This document shows positions 31,800 through 39,574 of a stretch of DNA of 64,000 bases, one piece after another. The stretch is from DATFYM01 sp035315065 (GTDB taxonomy: Bacteria > Acidobacteriota > Terriglobia > UBA7540). The stretch is taken from assembly GCA_035315065.1 (NCBI GenBank), contig DATFYM010000022.1, forward strand, positions 5,121 through 69,120, written 5' to 3'. Below the pieces are notes generated by a model. The model had not been told where the DNA came from and ran no database searches. It worked only from the letters and a program-made list of their open reading frames with translations. Position numbers and translations under genes: made by a program. Numbering within the stretch: position 1 is the stretch's first letter; each line of letters begins with the position of its first letter.

Positions 31800-33020
31800 C
31801 TAAGTCCGATACGACGCATTGATCGTGATGTAGTCGTGCGTAAGGTCGCAGGTCCAGATGCGCGCGGCGCCTTTGCCTTGGTGAAGATCAATGCGCAACG
31901 TGATTTCCTTCTGATCCAACTCGCGCCTGGCGGCGGTTTCATCGAAGGCAGCATCCAGGCCATGTCGGCAGAGGAAGAGGCTATTGACGCGGATATCGAC
32001 TTTCGCGGGATCGAAGTCAGCCCCGGAATACCCGGCGGCGCAAAGGACGCGCCCCCAGTTGGGGTCGCTGCCCGCGATAGCGGTCTTGACCAGCGGCGAG
32101 TTGGCAATGGCGCGCGCCACCCGATCGGCTTCGGCCGCGGTCCGGGCACCGCGCACTTCGATCGTGACCAGCTTTTTCGCGCCCTCGCCGTCGCGGGCGA
32201 TCATTCGGGCCAGCGCCTGGCAAAGCTCCGTGAGCCCGGCAAGGAAGACGTCTGCGGCTTTCGAGCCGGGGCGGATCGAAACCCCCGAGCGGCCACTGGC
32301 AAGCACGATAACCGTATCGTTAGTGGACGTGTCGCCATCGACTGTAACGCAATTGAAGCTGGGAGTTACCGCAGCGTGCAGCATCTCGTCGAGAAGCGCC
32401 GGGGGGACAACCGCATCGCTGGTGATGAACGAGAGCAAGGTAGCCATGTGCGGGTGGATCATGCCAGCGCCTTTGGCGATGCCCGCCAGCGTCACCGACT
32501 TGCCATCGATCCTGCCGCGAAGGGCGCACGTTTTGGGAAACGTATCCGTGGTCATGATAGCGCGCGCCACATGGGAGGCATTCTCAACGGAGAGATTCTG
32601 ATGGAGGGCGGGAATCTGGTTCAGAATCAATTCGGGCTTCAGAGGCACGCCAATGACGCCCGTCGACGCGACGAGAATTTCAGACTGGAAAACGCCTAGC
32701 GCCTTCGCCGCCGCCCGCGCCGTCTCCTGGGAGGTCCGAAGCCCCGCGCGACCGGTGCAGGCGTTGGCGTTGCCGGAGTTGACAATTACGGCCCGAGCCC
32801 GCCCGCCGCTCGCGCGGAGGTTCTGCCGCGAGAGAACAACCGGCGCTGCCGCCACCCGATTCGTGGTGAAGACGCCAGCGCCCGTCGTGCCTGGTGCGTC
32901 GGAGAAGATCAACGCAAGGTCCAGCGCGCTCTTGACCTTCTTGATACCCGCGGCGACGGCCGCGCCCAGAAACCCGGCGGGAGTGGCAAGACTACCTTCG
33001 ATGGGGAGCCACTTTGGCAT
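31800..33020 (-). CDS. argJ: bifunctional glutamate N-acetyltransferase / ornithine acetyltransferase
   Basis: ArgJ transfers acetyl from N-acetylornithine to glutamate (and in bifunctional forms from acetyl-CoA) in cyclic arginine biosynthesis. The 406-residue proenzyme shows 'SGNANACTGRAGL', the autoprocessing region GIAKGAGMIHPHMATLLSFI, in which the T of MAT becomes the nucleophile of the beta chain, 'VDGDTSTNDT' and 'GSDPNWGRVLCAAGYSGAD'. The C terminus 'HDYITINASYRT' is canonical. Other arg genes are not adjacent. A TTGACGA hairpin lies upstream. Confidence 0.97.
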   Translation of the reverse strand: MPKWLPIEGSLATPAGFLGAAVAAGIKKVKSALDLALIFSDAPGTTGAGVFTTNRVAAAPVVLSRQNLRASGGRARAVIVNSGNANACTGRAGLRTSQETARAAAKALGVFQSEILVASTGVIGVPLKPELILNQIPALHQNLSVENASHVARAIMTTDTFPKTCALRGRIDGKSVTLAGIAKGAGMIHPHMATLLSFITSDAVVPPALLDEMLHAAVTPSFNCVTVDGDTSTNDTVIVLASGRSGVSIRPGSKAADVFLAGLTELCQALARMIARDGEGAKKLVTIEVRGARTAAEADRVARAIANSPLVKTAIAGSDPNWGRVLCAAGYSGADFDPAKVDIRVNSLFLCRHGLDAAFDETAARRELDQKEITLRIDLHQGKGAARIWTCDLTHDYITINASYRT

Positions 33021-33079
33021 TTACGTCCAGCGCCTTCCGGTGACGTTCCTCTTTCCACAAATGGGGATCCGCCAACAAG

Positions 33080-33215
33080 GAATTGACGATTGCAGATTGC
33101 CGATTGACGATTGAAAGAGAAGGGCAGGCAAGCCGCTCGGTCCTTTCAGCGGGCCATCCGCAATCGGCAATGAGCCTCTTCCATTCGTCAATCGGCAATC
33201 TGCAATCGGCAATTC
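33080..33215. repeat. TTGACGA-class hairpin (core copy 3, inverted)
   Basis: Arms GAATTGACGATTGCAGATTG (33080) and CAATCTGCAATCGGCAATTC (33196-33215). The interior AGGCAAGCCGCTCGG...GGGCCATC...CAATGAGCCTC is the reverse complement of the interior of the element at 17828, so whole elements occur in both orientations. Confidence 0.9.
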
Positions 33216-33259
33216 TTCTTAGCGCGCAAGAGTGTGGTTACCGCAAACCATGTTCCGCC

Positions 33260-33904
33260 TCAACGCTTCGGGATTATTTGCGGCGGCGTGATTTCTTCCA
33301 CACCCCCGGGGGGCGGAGGCTTTACAGGAGGTGCCGGACCTTCTACCTTCAGCGTCATCACCGTCTCATTGCAGGCCTGCATGTAGAGGTCCTCGTCCTC
33401 GCTGCCTGGCGTGCAGTCCGCCTCGATGATGCGGTCGGGCGAGATGACTCGCGCCGTAAGCAGCATCGAATGGAGCCGGTACTGCGAGATCAGCACCGCG
33501 TCGCGCCCGTTGATCTGAAGATGATCAAATCGATAACGCGGGAGGCTGTGGGTGACGCCGTCCGTCTGCCACACGGCGAGGACCTGGGGCGTGAATTCCG
33601 TGGCTTGGTCCGGGTTGGGCTGCGACGTAATGGTCAACGACGGCTCCAGGCTCCAAAACTCGGGCCGGTAGATTTTCACGCCACCGGCAAAGGCCTCGAT
33701 CTTGCTGTAGAAGCCGGAGGCGACCTGAAGCTCAACACCCAGACCGTCGTTCCGGTAAGGCAGCAACTTCAGCGTCTGCTCGGCCACGTGCTGCTTATGG
33801 ACCGGGTACCACTTGACGAGGAAATACTCGCCGCCCACCAATCCGCCACCGATGATGATGATACCAAGAGCGACGAGCAACTCAGTACGGATCTCCCATT
33901 TCAT
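33260..33904 (-). CDS. single-pass membrane protein of unknown function
   Basis: The 214-residue protein has one N-terminal transmembrane helix (LLVALGIIIIGGGLVGGEYF) and a beta-rich exported domain containing 'GVELQVASGFYSKIEAFAGG' and 'EADCTPGSEDEDLYMQAC' (two cysteines 11 residues apart). It ends in a proline-rich tail (PAPPVKPPPPGG). I do not recognise the family. It could be an anchored periplasmic protein. It lies alone between argJ and an M28 peptidase gene. Confidence 0.75.
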   Translation of the reverse strand: MKWEIRTELLVALGIIIIGGGLVGGEYFLVKWYPVHKQHVAEQTLKLLPYRNDGLGVELQVASGFYSKIEAFAGGVKIYRPEFWSLEPSLTITSQPNPDQATEFTPQVLAVWQTDGVTHSLPRYRFDHLQINGRDAVLISQYRLHSMLLTARVISPDRIIEADCTPGSEDEDLYMQACNETVMTLKVEGPAPPVKPPPPGGVEEITPPQIIPKR

Positions 33905-33924
33905 AGGCGAATTATCTTATCCCG

Positions 33925-34106
33925 AAAATCGAAACTGGAAACTCGAAAAAGGAGTCAGGAGACAGGAGTCAGAAGTCAGAACATGCGACGACTCTGGCAA
34001 ATAGAGTCGGCGCTTGCGGTCAAGCGAAGCGACTTCAGGATCAACAAGAAAGCCCGCAGCGGCATTCTTCGTCTTCATTCTGACTCCTGTCTCCTGACTC
34101 CTGACT
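33925..34106. repeat. GGAGTCA heptad hairpin
   Basis: AAATCGAAACTGGAAACTCG (7-base period) is followed by GGAGTCAGGAGACAGGAGTC and AGAAGTCAGA (33951). The complement TCTGACTCCTGTCTCCTGAC, then TCCTGACTG, lies at about 34079-34106. The loop is ~100 bp and has no recognisable gene. Confidence 0.85.
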
Positions 34107-34122
34107 GCTCTCTTCGAATTCA

Positions 34123-36465
34123 TCACATGCCGGGCATCGGCGCATTCACGTCGAGCCGATAGGTCTTCGCCACCAGGACTGACGAATCGAACGCGCCCCA
34201 CACAGGATCGGCCATGAGGTCGTCGGGCCGTGACCGAAACAACTTGCCGGGGATCTGCGGTAGGCCTTGTATTTCGTCGACCACGGTAAGGGACGGCGTT
34301 TGCGACACGGGCACCTTGAGAGTGACCACCAATCCGCTTGCGGGCGCGCCAACATAGGCGAGCGACCAGTGATCGACGCCAGCCGCCGGCACCGTGACCT
34401 TCTTCCCATTCACATCAGCTCCTAGCACCCGCGCGTTCTCAACCCCCAGCCATAGGATACCGGCTTGGCGTGGCGAGGAGATCAGCACGCGGATGTCGCG
34501 GACCTCGCCGAACGTCACATCATCGGTCACTACCGCAGCCGGCGCAGCAAGTGAAATCGAGGGGGCATCCCCAACCCGCGCTGTCCGGAAGATAAAGGAG
34601 AAGCGTCCGAGATCACGCGACCAGGCGCCCGCGCCCAGAAACTGTGAGGTCCAGGCGTCCGGCGCGTTGTCACGACTCGCCCACATCGCCTTCCCGGTAT
34701 CGGCATCGAGCGCATAGGCGATGCTATCGGCGCGAGGATGAGCCGCGTCGTAGCCGCTGTGGGCGATGGCGGCTACAAACAGCGCCAGCGCCGCTACCAG
34801 CGCGCCCGCCGGCAACAGCCAGCGACGGCGAGACGTCATGATGTGGATATGCGGGACCAGCAAGCCAACCAGCAAAGCGGTTGGAATCACGATCGCCGGC
34901 AGCAGGGTGGTGCTGATCAGCATCACCAGGAGATAAGGCAGACCCCCGAACAACAGGATTCCGACGATGGCAGGCAGCGTCCAGACTAATGCGCTCTCTC
35001 CTTCTGCCTCGGGGTCACGCCTCGAGAAAGCGTAGCCTAACTCCACAAGGCTCGCGAACAGCGGCCAAGTGAACAGGTAGCTCGCTCCCTTCAGCGACAG
35101 GCTGGTAATAACGGTCAGAATCGCCCACCAGGCAAGCGCGCCGAAGGTCAGGTTACCCATTTGGATCTTCCTTCCCAGGGCGACGTGAAGCGCGCACAGG
35201 ATGGCGACGGTGAGCGCCAGGAAGCCGTAGGCGTAGAGGTCACCATTGTAGGCCATGCCGTAGGGAAGCAGATTGACGAGGCTGGTGCGGCGAAGCAAGG
35301 ACCAGGCGAAGTGGGCCAGCGCCGCGGCCAACAGGGCGCCCCCCAGCCACGCCAGGAAGCCGGCGAGGATTCCACCCCAGGTGAGCTGACGCTTCCTGAG
35401 TCCCAGCGCGGCGATGCCAATGAACAAGAGCACCGCCAGCACCATCAGCGGAACTGCGAGCGCCTCCGGGTAATGAACCGTCTTGCCGAGGAGGCTGAAA
35501 TAGACGGCGTCGGGCGCCGAAGTGTGCGTGAGGTCGAGGCCGCCGAAATGGCGGGCGAGCGCCAGCGCGTAGGAGCCGTCGTGCTGGAGGCTGGCGGCGC
35601 TGATGCTCTCGAGGTCGTCTCGCCAGGTGTGGTAGCGAGCCCAGCATCCGATATAAGCGAAGTTGAGCCCGGCGAGGCCGGCGCCCTTGAAGACGGTCAA
35701 GTCGGTATCGTTGGGTAGGTGTTTGTAGGCCTCGTAGGCGAACGACGAAGTCGCGGAGTACGGCGCAGCCTGGGCGAACTCGCGGATCAGCCAGCCGTTG
35801 TGCTGACTGGTCTCAAACATGAACGACGGGCCGCAGGCGCCGCGCGCTTCGAAGTTAAGCGCTACGCCGACATCCTTCACCCAAGGGTGCTCGTTGACGA
35901 AGCCTTGGGCGCCCATCAGTCCCAGTTCTTCGCCGTCGGTGATCAGAAAGATCACGTCGTTCGGCAGGGGCGGGCCGGACCTCAGTGCGCGAGCGGTTTC
36001 GAGCAAGGTGACGGCTCCCGAGCCATCGTCGCTCGCCCCCGGCCCGGTGGGCACCGAGTCGTAGTGCGCAGCGAGCATCACCGCCTTGGTGTTGGCCGTC
36101 CCGCGGAGACGGGCCACGATGTTATTGACAGTGGCCGCGACGGCTGGTACGCGCCACTTGGGTTCGTAGCGAACCACAGTGGCGGCTACAACCTGCGGGT
36201 CGAGCCCCAGCGCCTGGAGCTGGGTCACGAGATAGTCGCGCACGCGGGCATTCTCCGCTGAGCCCGTGGGGTGTGGCTTCTGGGCGATCGCCCGGAGGTG
36301 CTCCACGCCACGCTCGGCTGAGAAGTCGGCGGGCGGCGCGCTCGCCGCCACCGGCGCCGGTGGCTGCACCTGATAGACGGCCAGAAACGAAAGCACGGCG
36401 ATCAGCGCCAACGTCCCGATCGCGGCCACTGCGGAAGCCTGCTTGGGAGGCGCCTCACTGGCCAT
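34123..36465 (-). CDS. membrane-anchored M28 peptidase (Fxna/ERMP1-like layout)
   Basis: The 780-residue protein has an N-terminal helix (AIGTLALIAVLSFLAVYQV) and an M28 domain (~60-330) with AAHYDSVPTGPGASDDGSGA, 'ITDGEELGLMGAQGF', 'LNFEARGACGPSFMFETS' and a final ligand region 'CWARYHTWRDDLESIS'. About eight transmembrane helices follow (360-610), then a C-terminal soluble beta domain. The order resembles ERMP1/Fxna endoplasmic metallopeptidases and their bacterial relatives. I start it at ATG 36465; the longer frame upstream is encoded by a repeat. It is a zinc aminopeptidase facing the periplasm. Confidence 0.9.
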   Translation of the reverse strand: MASEAPPKQASAVAAIGTLALIAVLSFLAVYQVQPPAPVAASAPPADFSAERGVEHLRAIAQKPHPTGSAENARVRDYLVTQLQALGLDPQVVAATVVRYEPKWRVPAVAATVNNIVARLRGTANTKAVMLAAHYDSVPTGPGASDDGSGAVTLLETARALRSGPPLPNDVIFLITDGEELGLMGAQGFVNEHPWVKDVGVALNFEARGACGPSFMFETSQHNGWLIREFAQAAPYSATSSFAYEAYKHLPNDTDLTVFKGAGLAGLNFAYIGCWARYHTWRDDLESISAASLQHDGSYALALARHFGGLDLTHTSAPDAVYFSLLGKTVHYPEALAVPLMVLAVLLFIGIAALGLRKRQLTWGGILAGFLAWLGGALLAAALAHFAWSLLRRTSLVNLLPYGMAYNGDLYAYGFLALTVAILCALHVALGRKIQMGNLTFGALAWWAILTVITSLSLKGASYLFTWPLFASLVELGYAFSRRDPEAEGESALVWTLPAIVGILLFGGLPYLLVMLISTTLLPAIVIPTALLVGLLVPHIHIMTSRRRWLLPAGALVAALALFVAAIAHSGYDAAHPRADSIAYALDADTGKAMWASRDNAPDAWTSQFLGAGAWSRDLGRFSFIFRTARVGDAPSISLAAPAAVVTDDVTFGEVRDIRVLISSPRQAGILWLGVENARVLGADVNGKKVTVPAAGVDHWSLAYVGAPASGLVVTLKVPVSQTPSLTVVDEIQGLPQIPGKLFRSRPDDLMADPVWGAFDSSVLVAKTYRLDVNAPMPGM

Positions 36466-36484
36466 CGTTGACCTCAGGTGCCCA

Positions 36485-36586
36485 GCAAGCGGGGTTCGGG
36501 ATTCGGGACTCAGGATTCGCAGAGGAACATTGGGCACTGGGATTGGTTCTTCGAACTCCGAACCCTGAATCCCAAACCCCGCTTGC
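36485..36586. repeat. GGATTCG heptad hairpin with terminal inverted repeats
   Basis: GCAAGCGGGGTTCGGGATTC (36485), then GGGACTCAGGATTCG, pairs with AACTCCGAACCCTGAATCCC, then AAACCCCGCTTGC (36586). The outer GCAAGCGGGGTT/AACCCCGCTTGC is nearly perfect. Same class as the element inside the ORF at 63041. Confidence 0.88.
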
Positions 36587-36633
36587 ATCGCCACCGTATT
36601 TGTGAAAGACAGCGCTTCCGCATTCCGTGTTCA

Positions 36634-38322
36634 TCATTTCTCCGCGGGCGGTTCCGTAATTGCCCCTTCGGAAGCGGACGACACCAAGGCCGCGTACTTG
36701 GCGAAGACGCCCGACTTGTAGCGTGGTTCCGGAGCGCGCCAATCGGCCAGGCGCCGGAGGAGTTCCTCTTTGCTCAACTCGAGATCCAGCCGCCGTTTCT
36801 CGATGTCGAACACCACCATGTCGCCTTCTTCAACGACGGCAATCGGCCCGCCGCGCGCAGCTTCAGGCGCCACGTGGCCCACCATGAGGCCGCGAGTGGC
36901 GCCGCTGAAGCGGCCGTCGGTAGCAAGCGCCACGCTTTCCCCCAAGCCTTCGCCCACAATCGCTCCGGTCACGCCCAGCATCTCCCGCATGCCGGGGCCG
37001 CCCCGCGGGCCCTCGTAGCGGATCACCACCACGTCGTCTGGCTTGATGTTCTTCGACGTCACCGCGTGCATGGCGTCCTCCTCCCGGTCGAAAACGCGCG
37101 CGGGACCACGATGGTAGAGACGCTCGTGTCCGGCAATCTTCACCACCGCACCCTCTGGGGCAAGGCTGCCTTTCAGGATCACCAGGCCGCCCGTCGACTT
37201 GAGCGGATGATCGGTCGTCTTGATCACATCCTGTCCCGGCGTTTCGACGGCGCGGCAGGCCTCCTCGGCTAGGGTGCGCCCGGTGACGGTAATGGCGGTG
37301 CCATCCACTTTGCCGCCTTCGAGCAGGCGCCGCGCGATGAGCTGAATCCCGCCGGCGCGATGTACGTCGACGGCCATGTAACGGCCGCCGGGCTTCAGGT
37401 CGGCGATGATCGGGGTGCGGCGGCTGACGACATCAAAATCGTCGATGGTCAGCGGCACGCCTGCTTCGCGCGCCATGGCCAGCAAATGCAGCACGGAATT
37501 GGTGGAGCCGCCCGTGGCCGCGACACTGGCGATAGCGTTTTCAAACGCGCTGCGCGTCAGGATGTCGCGTGGGCGCAAATTGGTGCGCAGCAGGTCCATC
37601 ACCATCTGACCGCTGCGATAGGCAATCTGGTCCTTTTCCTCCACGGTTGCCGGGACGCTGTTGAAGCCTAGAGGTGAGAGGCCGATGAACTCCATCACCG
37701 TGGACATGGTGTTGGCGGTGAACTGCCCGCCGCACGCGCCCGCGCCGGGGCAGGCCACGTCCTCCAGCCCCTTCAAGTCAGCGTCGGACATCAGGCCGGC
37801 CGCGTGCGCGCCGATAGCCTCGTAAACATCGCCCACGCTCACGTCGCGCCCCTGAAAGCGGCCCGGGGCAATCGAGCCGCCGTAGAGCAGGAGACCCGGC
37901 ACGTTGAGCCGGATCAACGCCAGGGCGCCGGCGGGGATCGTCTTGTCGCAGGCCACCAACGTCACCATAGCGTCAAACATGTGGCCGCGGCCCACCAGCT
38001 CCATGGAGTCGGCGATCACCTCGCGGCTGATCAGTGACGCCTTCATTCCTTCGGTGCCCATGGTGATGCCGTCGGAGATGGCCACGGTGTTGAATTCCAT
38101 CGGCGTGCCGCCGGCCGCCCGTACGCCTTCCTTCACCTTGGCTGCCAGGCGCCGCAGGTGGAAGTTGCAGGGCATGGTTTCGATCCAGGTGTTGGCGATG
38201 CCGACGATCGGCCGCGCCAGATCAGCGTCGGTGAAACCGATGGCCTTCAGCATGGCGCGCGCGCCGGCGCGCTCGGGTCCTTCGAGGATGGTACGGCTGG
38301 GAAGCTTGGAGTCGGATGACAT
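36634..38322 (-). CDS. ilvD: dihydroxy-acid dehydratase
   Basis: IlvD dehydrates 2,3-dihydroxy-isovalerate and -methylvalerate in valine/isoleucine synthesis. The 562-residue protein has the Fe-S cysteines in TMPCNFHLRRLA, VACDKTIPAG and 'CPGAGACGGQFTANTMSTVM', 'AISDGITMGTEGMKASLISRE' and 'DGRFSGATRGLMVGHVAPEA'. This is the IlvD/Edd fold, and the length fits IlvD rather than Edd (~600). No other ilv gene is adjacent. Upstream lies a short solo heptad arm (38337-38366). Confidence 0.96.
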   Translation of the reverse strand: MSSDSKLPSRTILEGPERAGARAMLKAIGFTDADLARPIVGIANTWIETMPCNFHLRRLAAKVKEGVRAAGGTPMEFNTVAISDGITMGTEGMKASLISREVIADSMELVGRGHMFDAMVTLVACDKTIPAGALALIRLNVPGLLLYGGSIAPGRFQGRDVSVGDVYEAIGAHAAGLMSDADLKGLEDVACPGAGACGGQFTANTMSTVMEFIGLSPLGFNSVPATVEEKDQIAYRSGQMVMDLLRTNLRPRDILTRSAFENAIASVAATGGSTNSVLHLLAMAREAGVPLTIDDFDVVSRRTPIIADLKPGGRYMAVDVHRAGGIQLIARRLLEGGKVDGTAITVTGRTLAEEACRAVETPGQDVIKTTDHPLKSTGGLVILKGSLAPEGAVVKIAGHERLYHRGPARVFDREEDAMHAVTSKNIKPDDVVVIRYEGPRGGPGMREMLGVTGAIVGEGLGESVALATDGRFSGATRGLMVGHVAPEAARGGPIAVVEEGDMVVFDIEKRRLDLELSKEELLRRLADWRAPEPRYKSGVFAKYAALVSSASEGAITEPPAEK

Positions 38323-38336
38323 CGTGTCTCCTTATC

Positions 38337-38366
38337 GGAACAAGAAACTCGAAAATCGAAACTCGC
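38337..38366. repeat. short 7-base-period run (ACTCGAA class)
   Basis: GAACAAGAAACTCGAAAATC, then GAAACTCGCG, is a 7-base tandem without a complementary arm, between ilvD and the EamA gene. Confidence 0.5.
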
Positions 38367-38435
38367 GCACGATATTGACAGATTCAAACTCAACCGGCAA
38401 TAGATGTTCTCCTCTCCTCCTAGTCGTGCGCAGTC

Positions 38436-39503
38436 CTAGTCCAGCGGCACCAGGGGCGCTGCTTCTTCTTCGTTCGGCGATACAACCTCCAATGGTCTGG
38501 CTGCCGGACGTGCCCGGTGGGTAATGATCAGCGCCACAGCGGCCACCACCAGCGCGGCCGCGGCAAGCGTCCTGAATGTAACGTGCTCGTGCGCCACTGC
38601 CCAGCCGAGGAACACCGCCACTACGGGGTTCACGTAGGCATAGGTGGAGACGCGCGCCGGGCTCGCATGGCTCAGCAGCCAGTTGTAGGAAGTGAAGCCA
38701 ACGAGCGAGCCAAAGGTAATCAAATAGCTGATCCCCAGAATGGAGCGGATGGAGATGACGCTCAAATCGAGCCCCGCGGTCTCGCGCGTCACCAGCCCGA
38801 GCACGATCAGCAGCACCCCGCCGGTCAGCATTTCCATGGAGGCAGCCAGCAGCGTCGAACGAGGCAGATCTGCCTTGGGCGAATAGAGAGAACCCACTGC
38901 CCAGGCGAGCGCGCCACACAGCAGTACCGCCGCGCCCAGGCGATCTACGCCCCCGTGGCCGAGGAGATTACTGGGCCCGACGAGCAAACCGATCCCCGCG
39001 ATACCCAACCCCAGCCCTGCGATCACGCGTCCTCCCAGCACGGTTCCCTGATGCCGGGCCTTCTGCTGAGCGTGTCCGATCAACACCATCCAGAGCGGAA
39101 TGGTGGCCAGCAGCAGGCAGGCTAATCCGGAGTCGACGCGCTCTTCCGCCCAGGTGAGCGCGCCGTTGCCGCCCAGGAAGAGCAACGCCCCTATGATGAC
39201 CGCCGAACGCCATTGCGCCGTGGTGGGAGGCCAAGCGCCACGCCGCCGCGACCAGAAATAGAGCAGCGCTCCAGCGATGATGAATCGCGTCCCCGCCATC
39301 AGAAAGGGCGGAATGGTCTCGATGGCGATCTTGATGCCGAGATAGGTGGAGCCCCAAATCAAGTAGATAGCAGCGAAGGCCAGCACCAGTTTCTCGGTCG
39401 ACGCCCACGACCTGCGGCGAGGCCTAGACGTGCTCGGCGAGGTGCCGATCCCAGGCCCGCCCATTTCCTCCACCACCGCGCTTTGTGTGTCCGGTCTCTC
39501 CAC
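38436..39503 (-). CDS. EamA-family (DMT) transporter
   Basis: The 355-residue protein has ~35 polar N-terminal residues, then ten hydrophobic helices in two EamA repeats: LAFAAIYLIWGSTYLGIKIA ... 'LTWAEERVDSGLACLLLATIPLWMVLIG', and 'AWAVGSLYSPKADLP' ... 'SYNWLLSHASPARVSTYAYVNPVVAVFLG'. It resembles YedA/RhtA-type exporters of amino acids or metabolites. A start nearer the first helix is possible because the N-terminal extension is unusual. Substrate unknown. Confidence 0.9.
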   Translation of the reverse strand: MERPDTQSAVVEEMGGPGIGTSPSTSRPRRRSWASTEKLVLAFAAIYLIWGSTYLGIKIAIETIPPFLMAGTRFIIAGALLYFWSRRRGAWPPTTAQWRSAVIIGALLFLGGNGALTWAEERVDSGLACLLLATIPLWMVLIGHAQQKARHQGTVLGGRVIAGLGLGIAGIGLLVGPSNLLGHGGVDRLGAAVLLCGALAWAVGSLYSPKADLPRSTLLAASMEMLTGGVLLIVLGLVTRETAGLDLSVISIRSILGISYLITFGSLVGFTSYNWLLSHASPARVSTYAYVNPVVAVFLGWAVAHEHVTFRTLAAAALVVAAVALIITHRARPAARPLEVVSPNEEEAAPLVPLD

Positions 39504-39574
39504 GTTGATGCTCTGCCTGATGTTAGATTTGATTCACGCAACAGCGGGCGAGACGCCCGCGCTACATCGAAACT

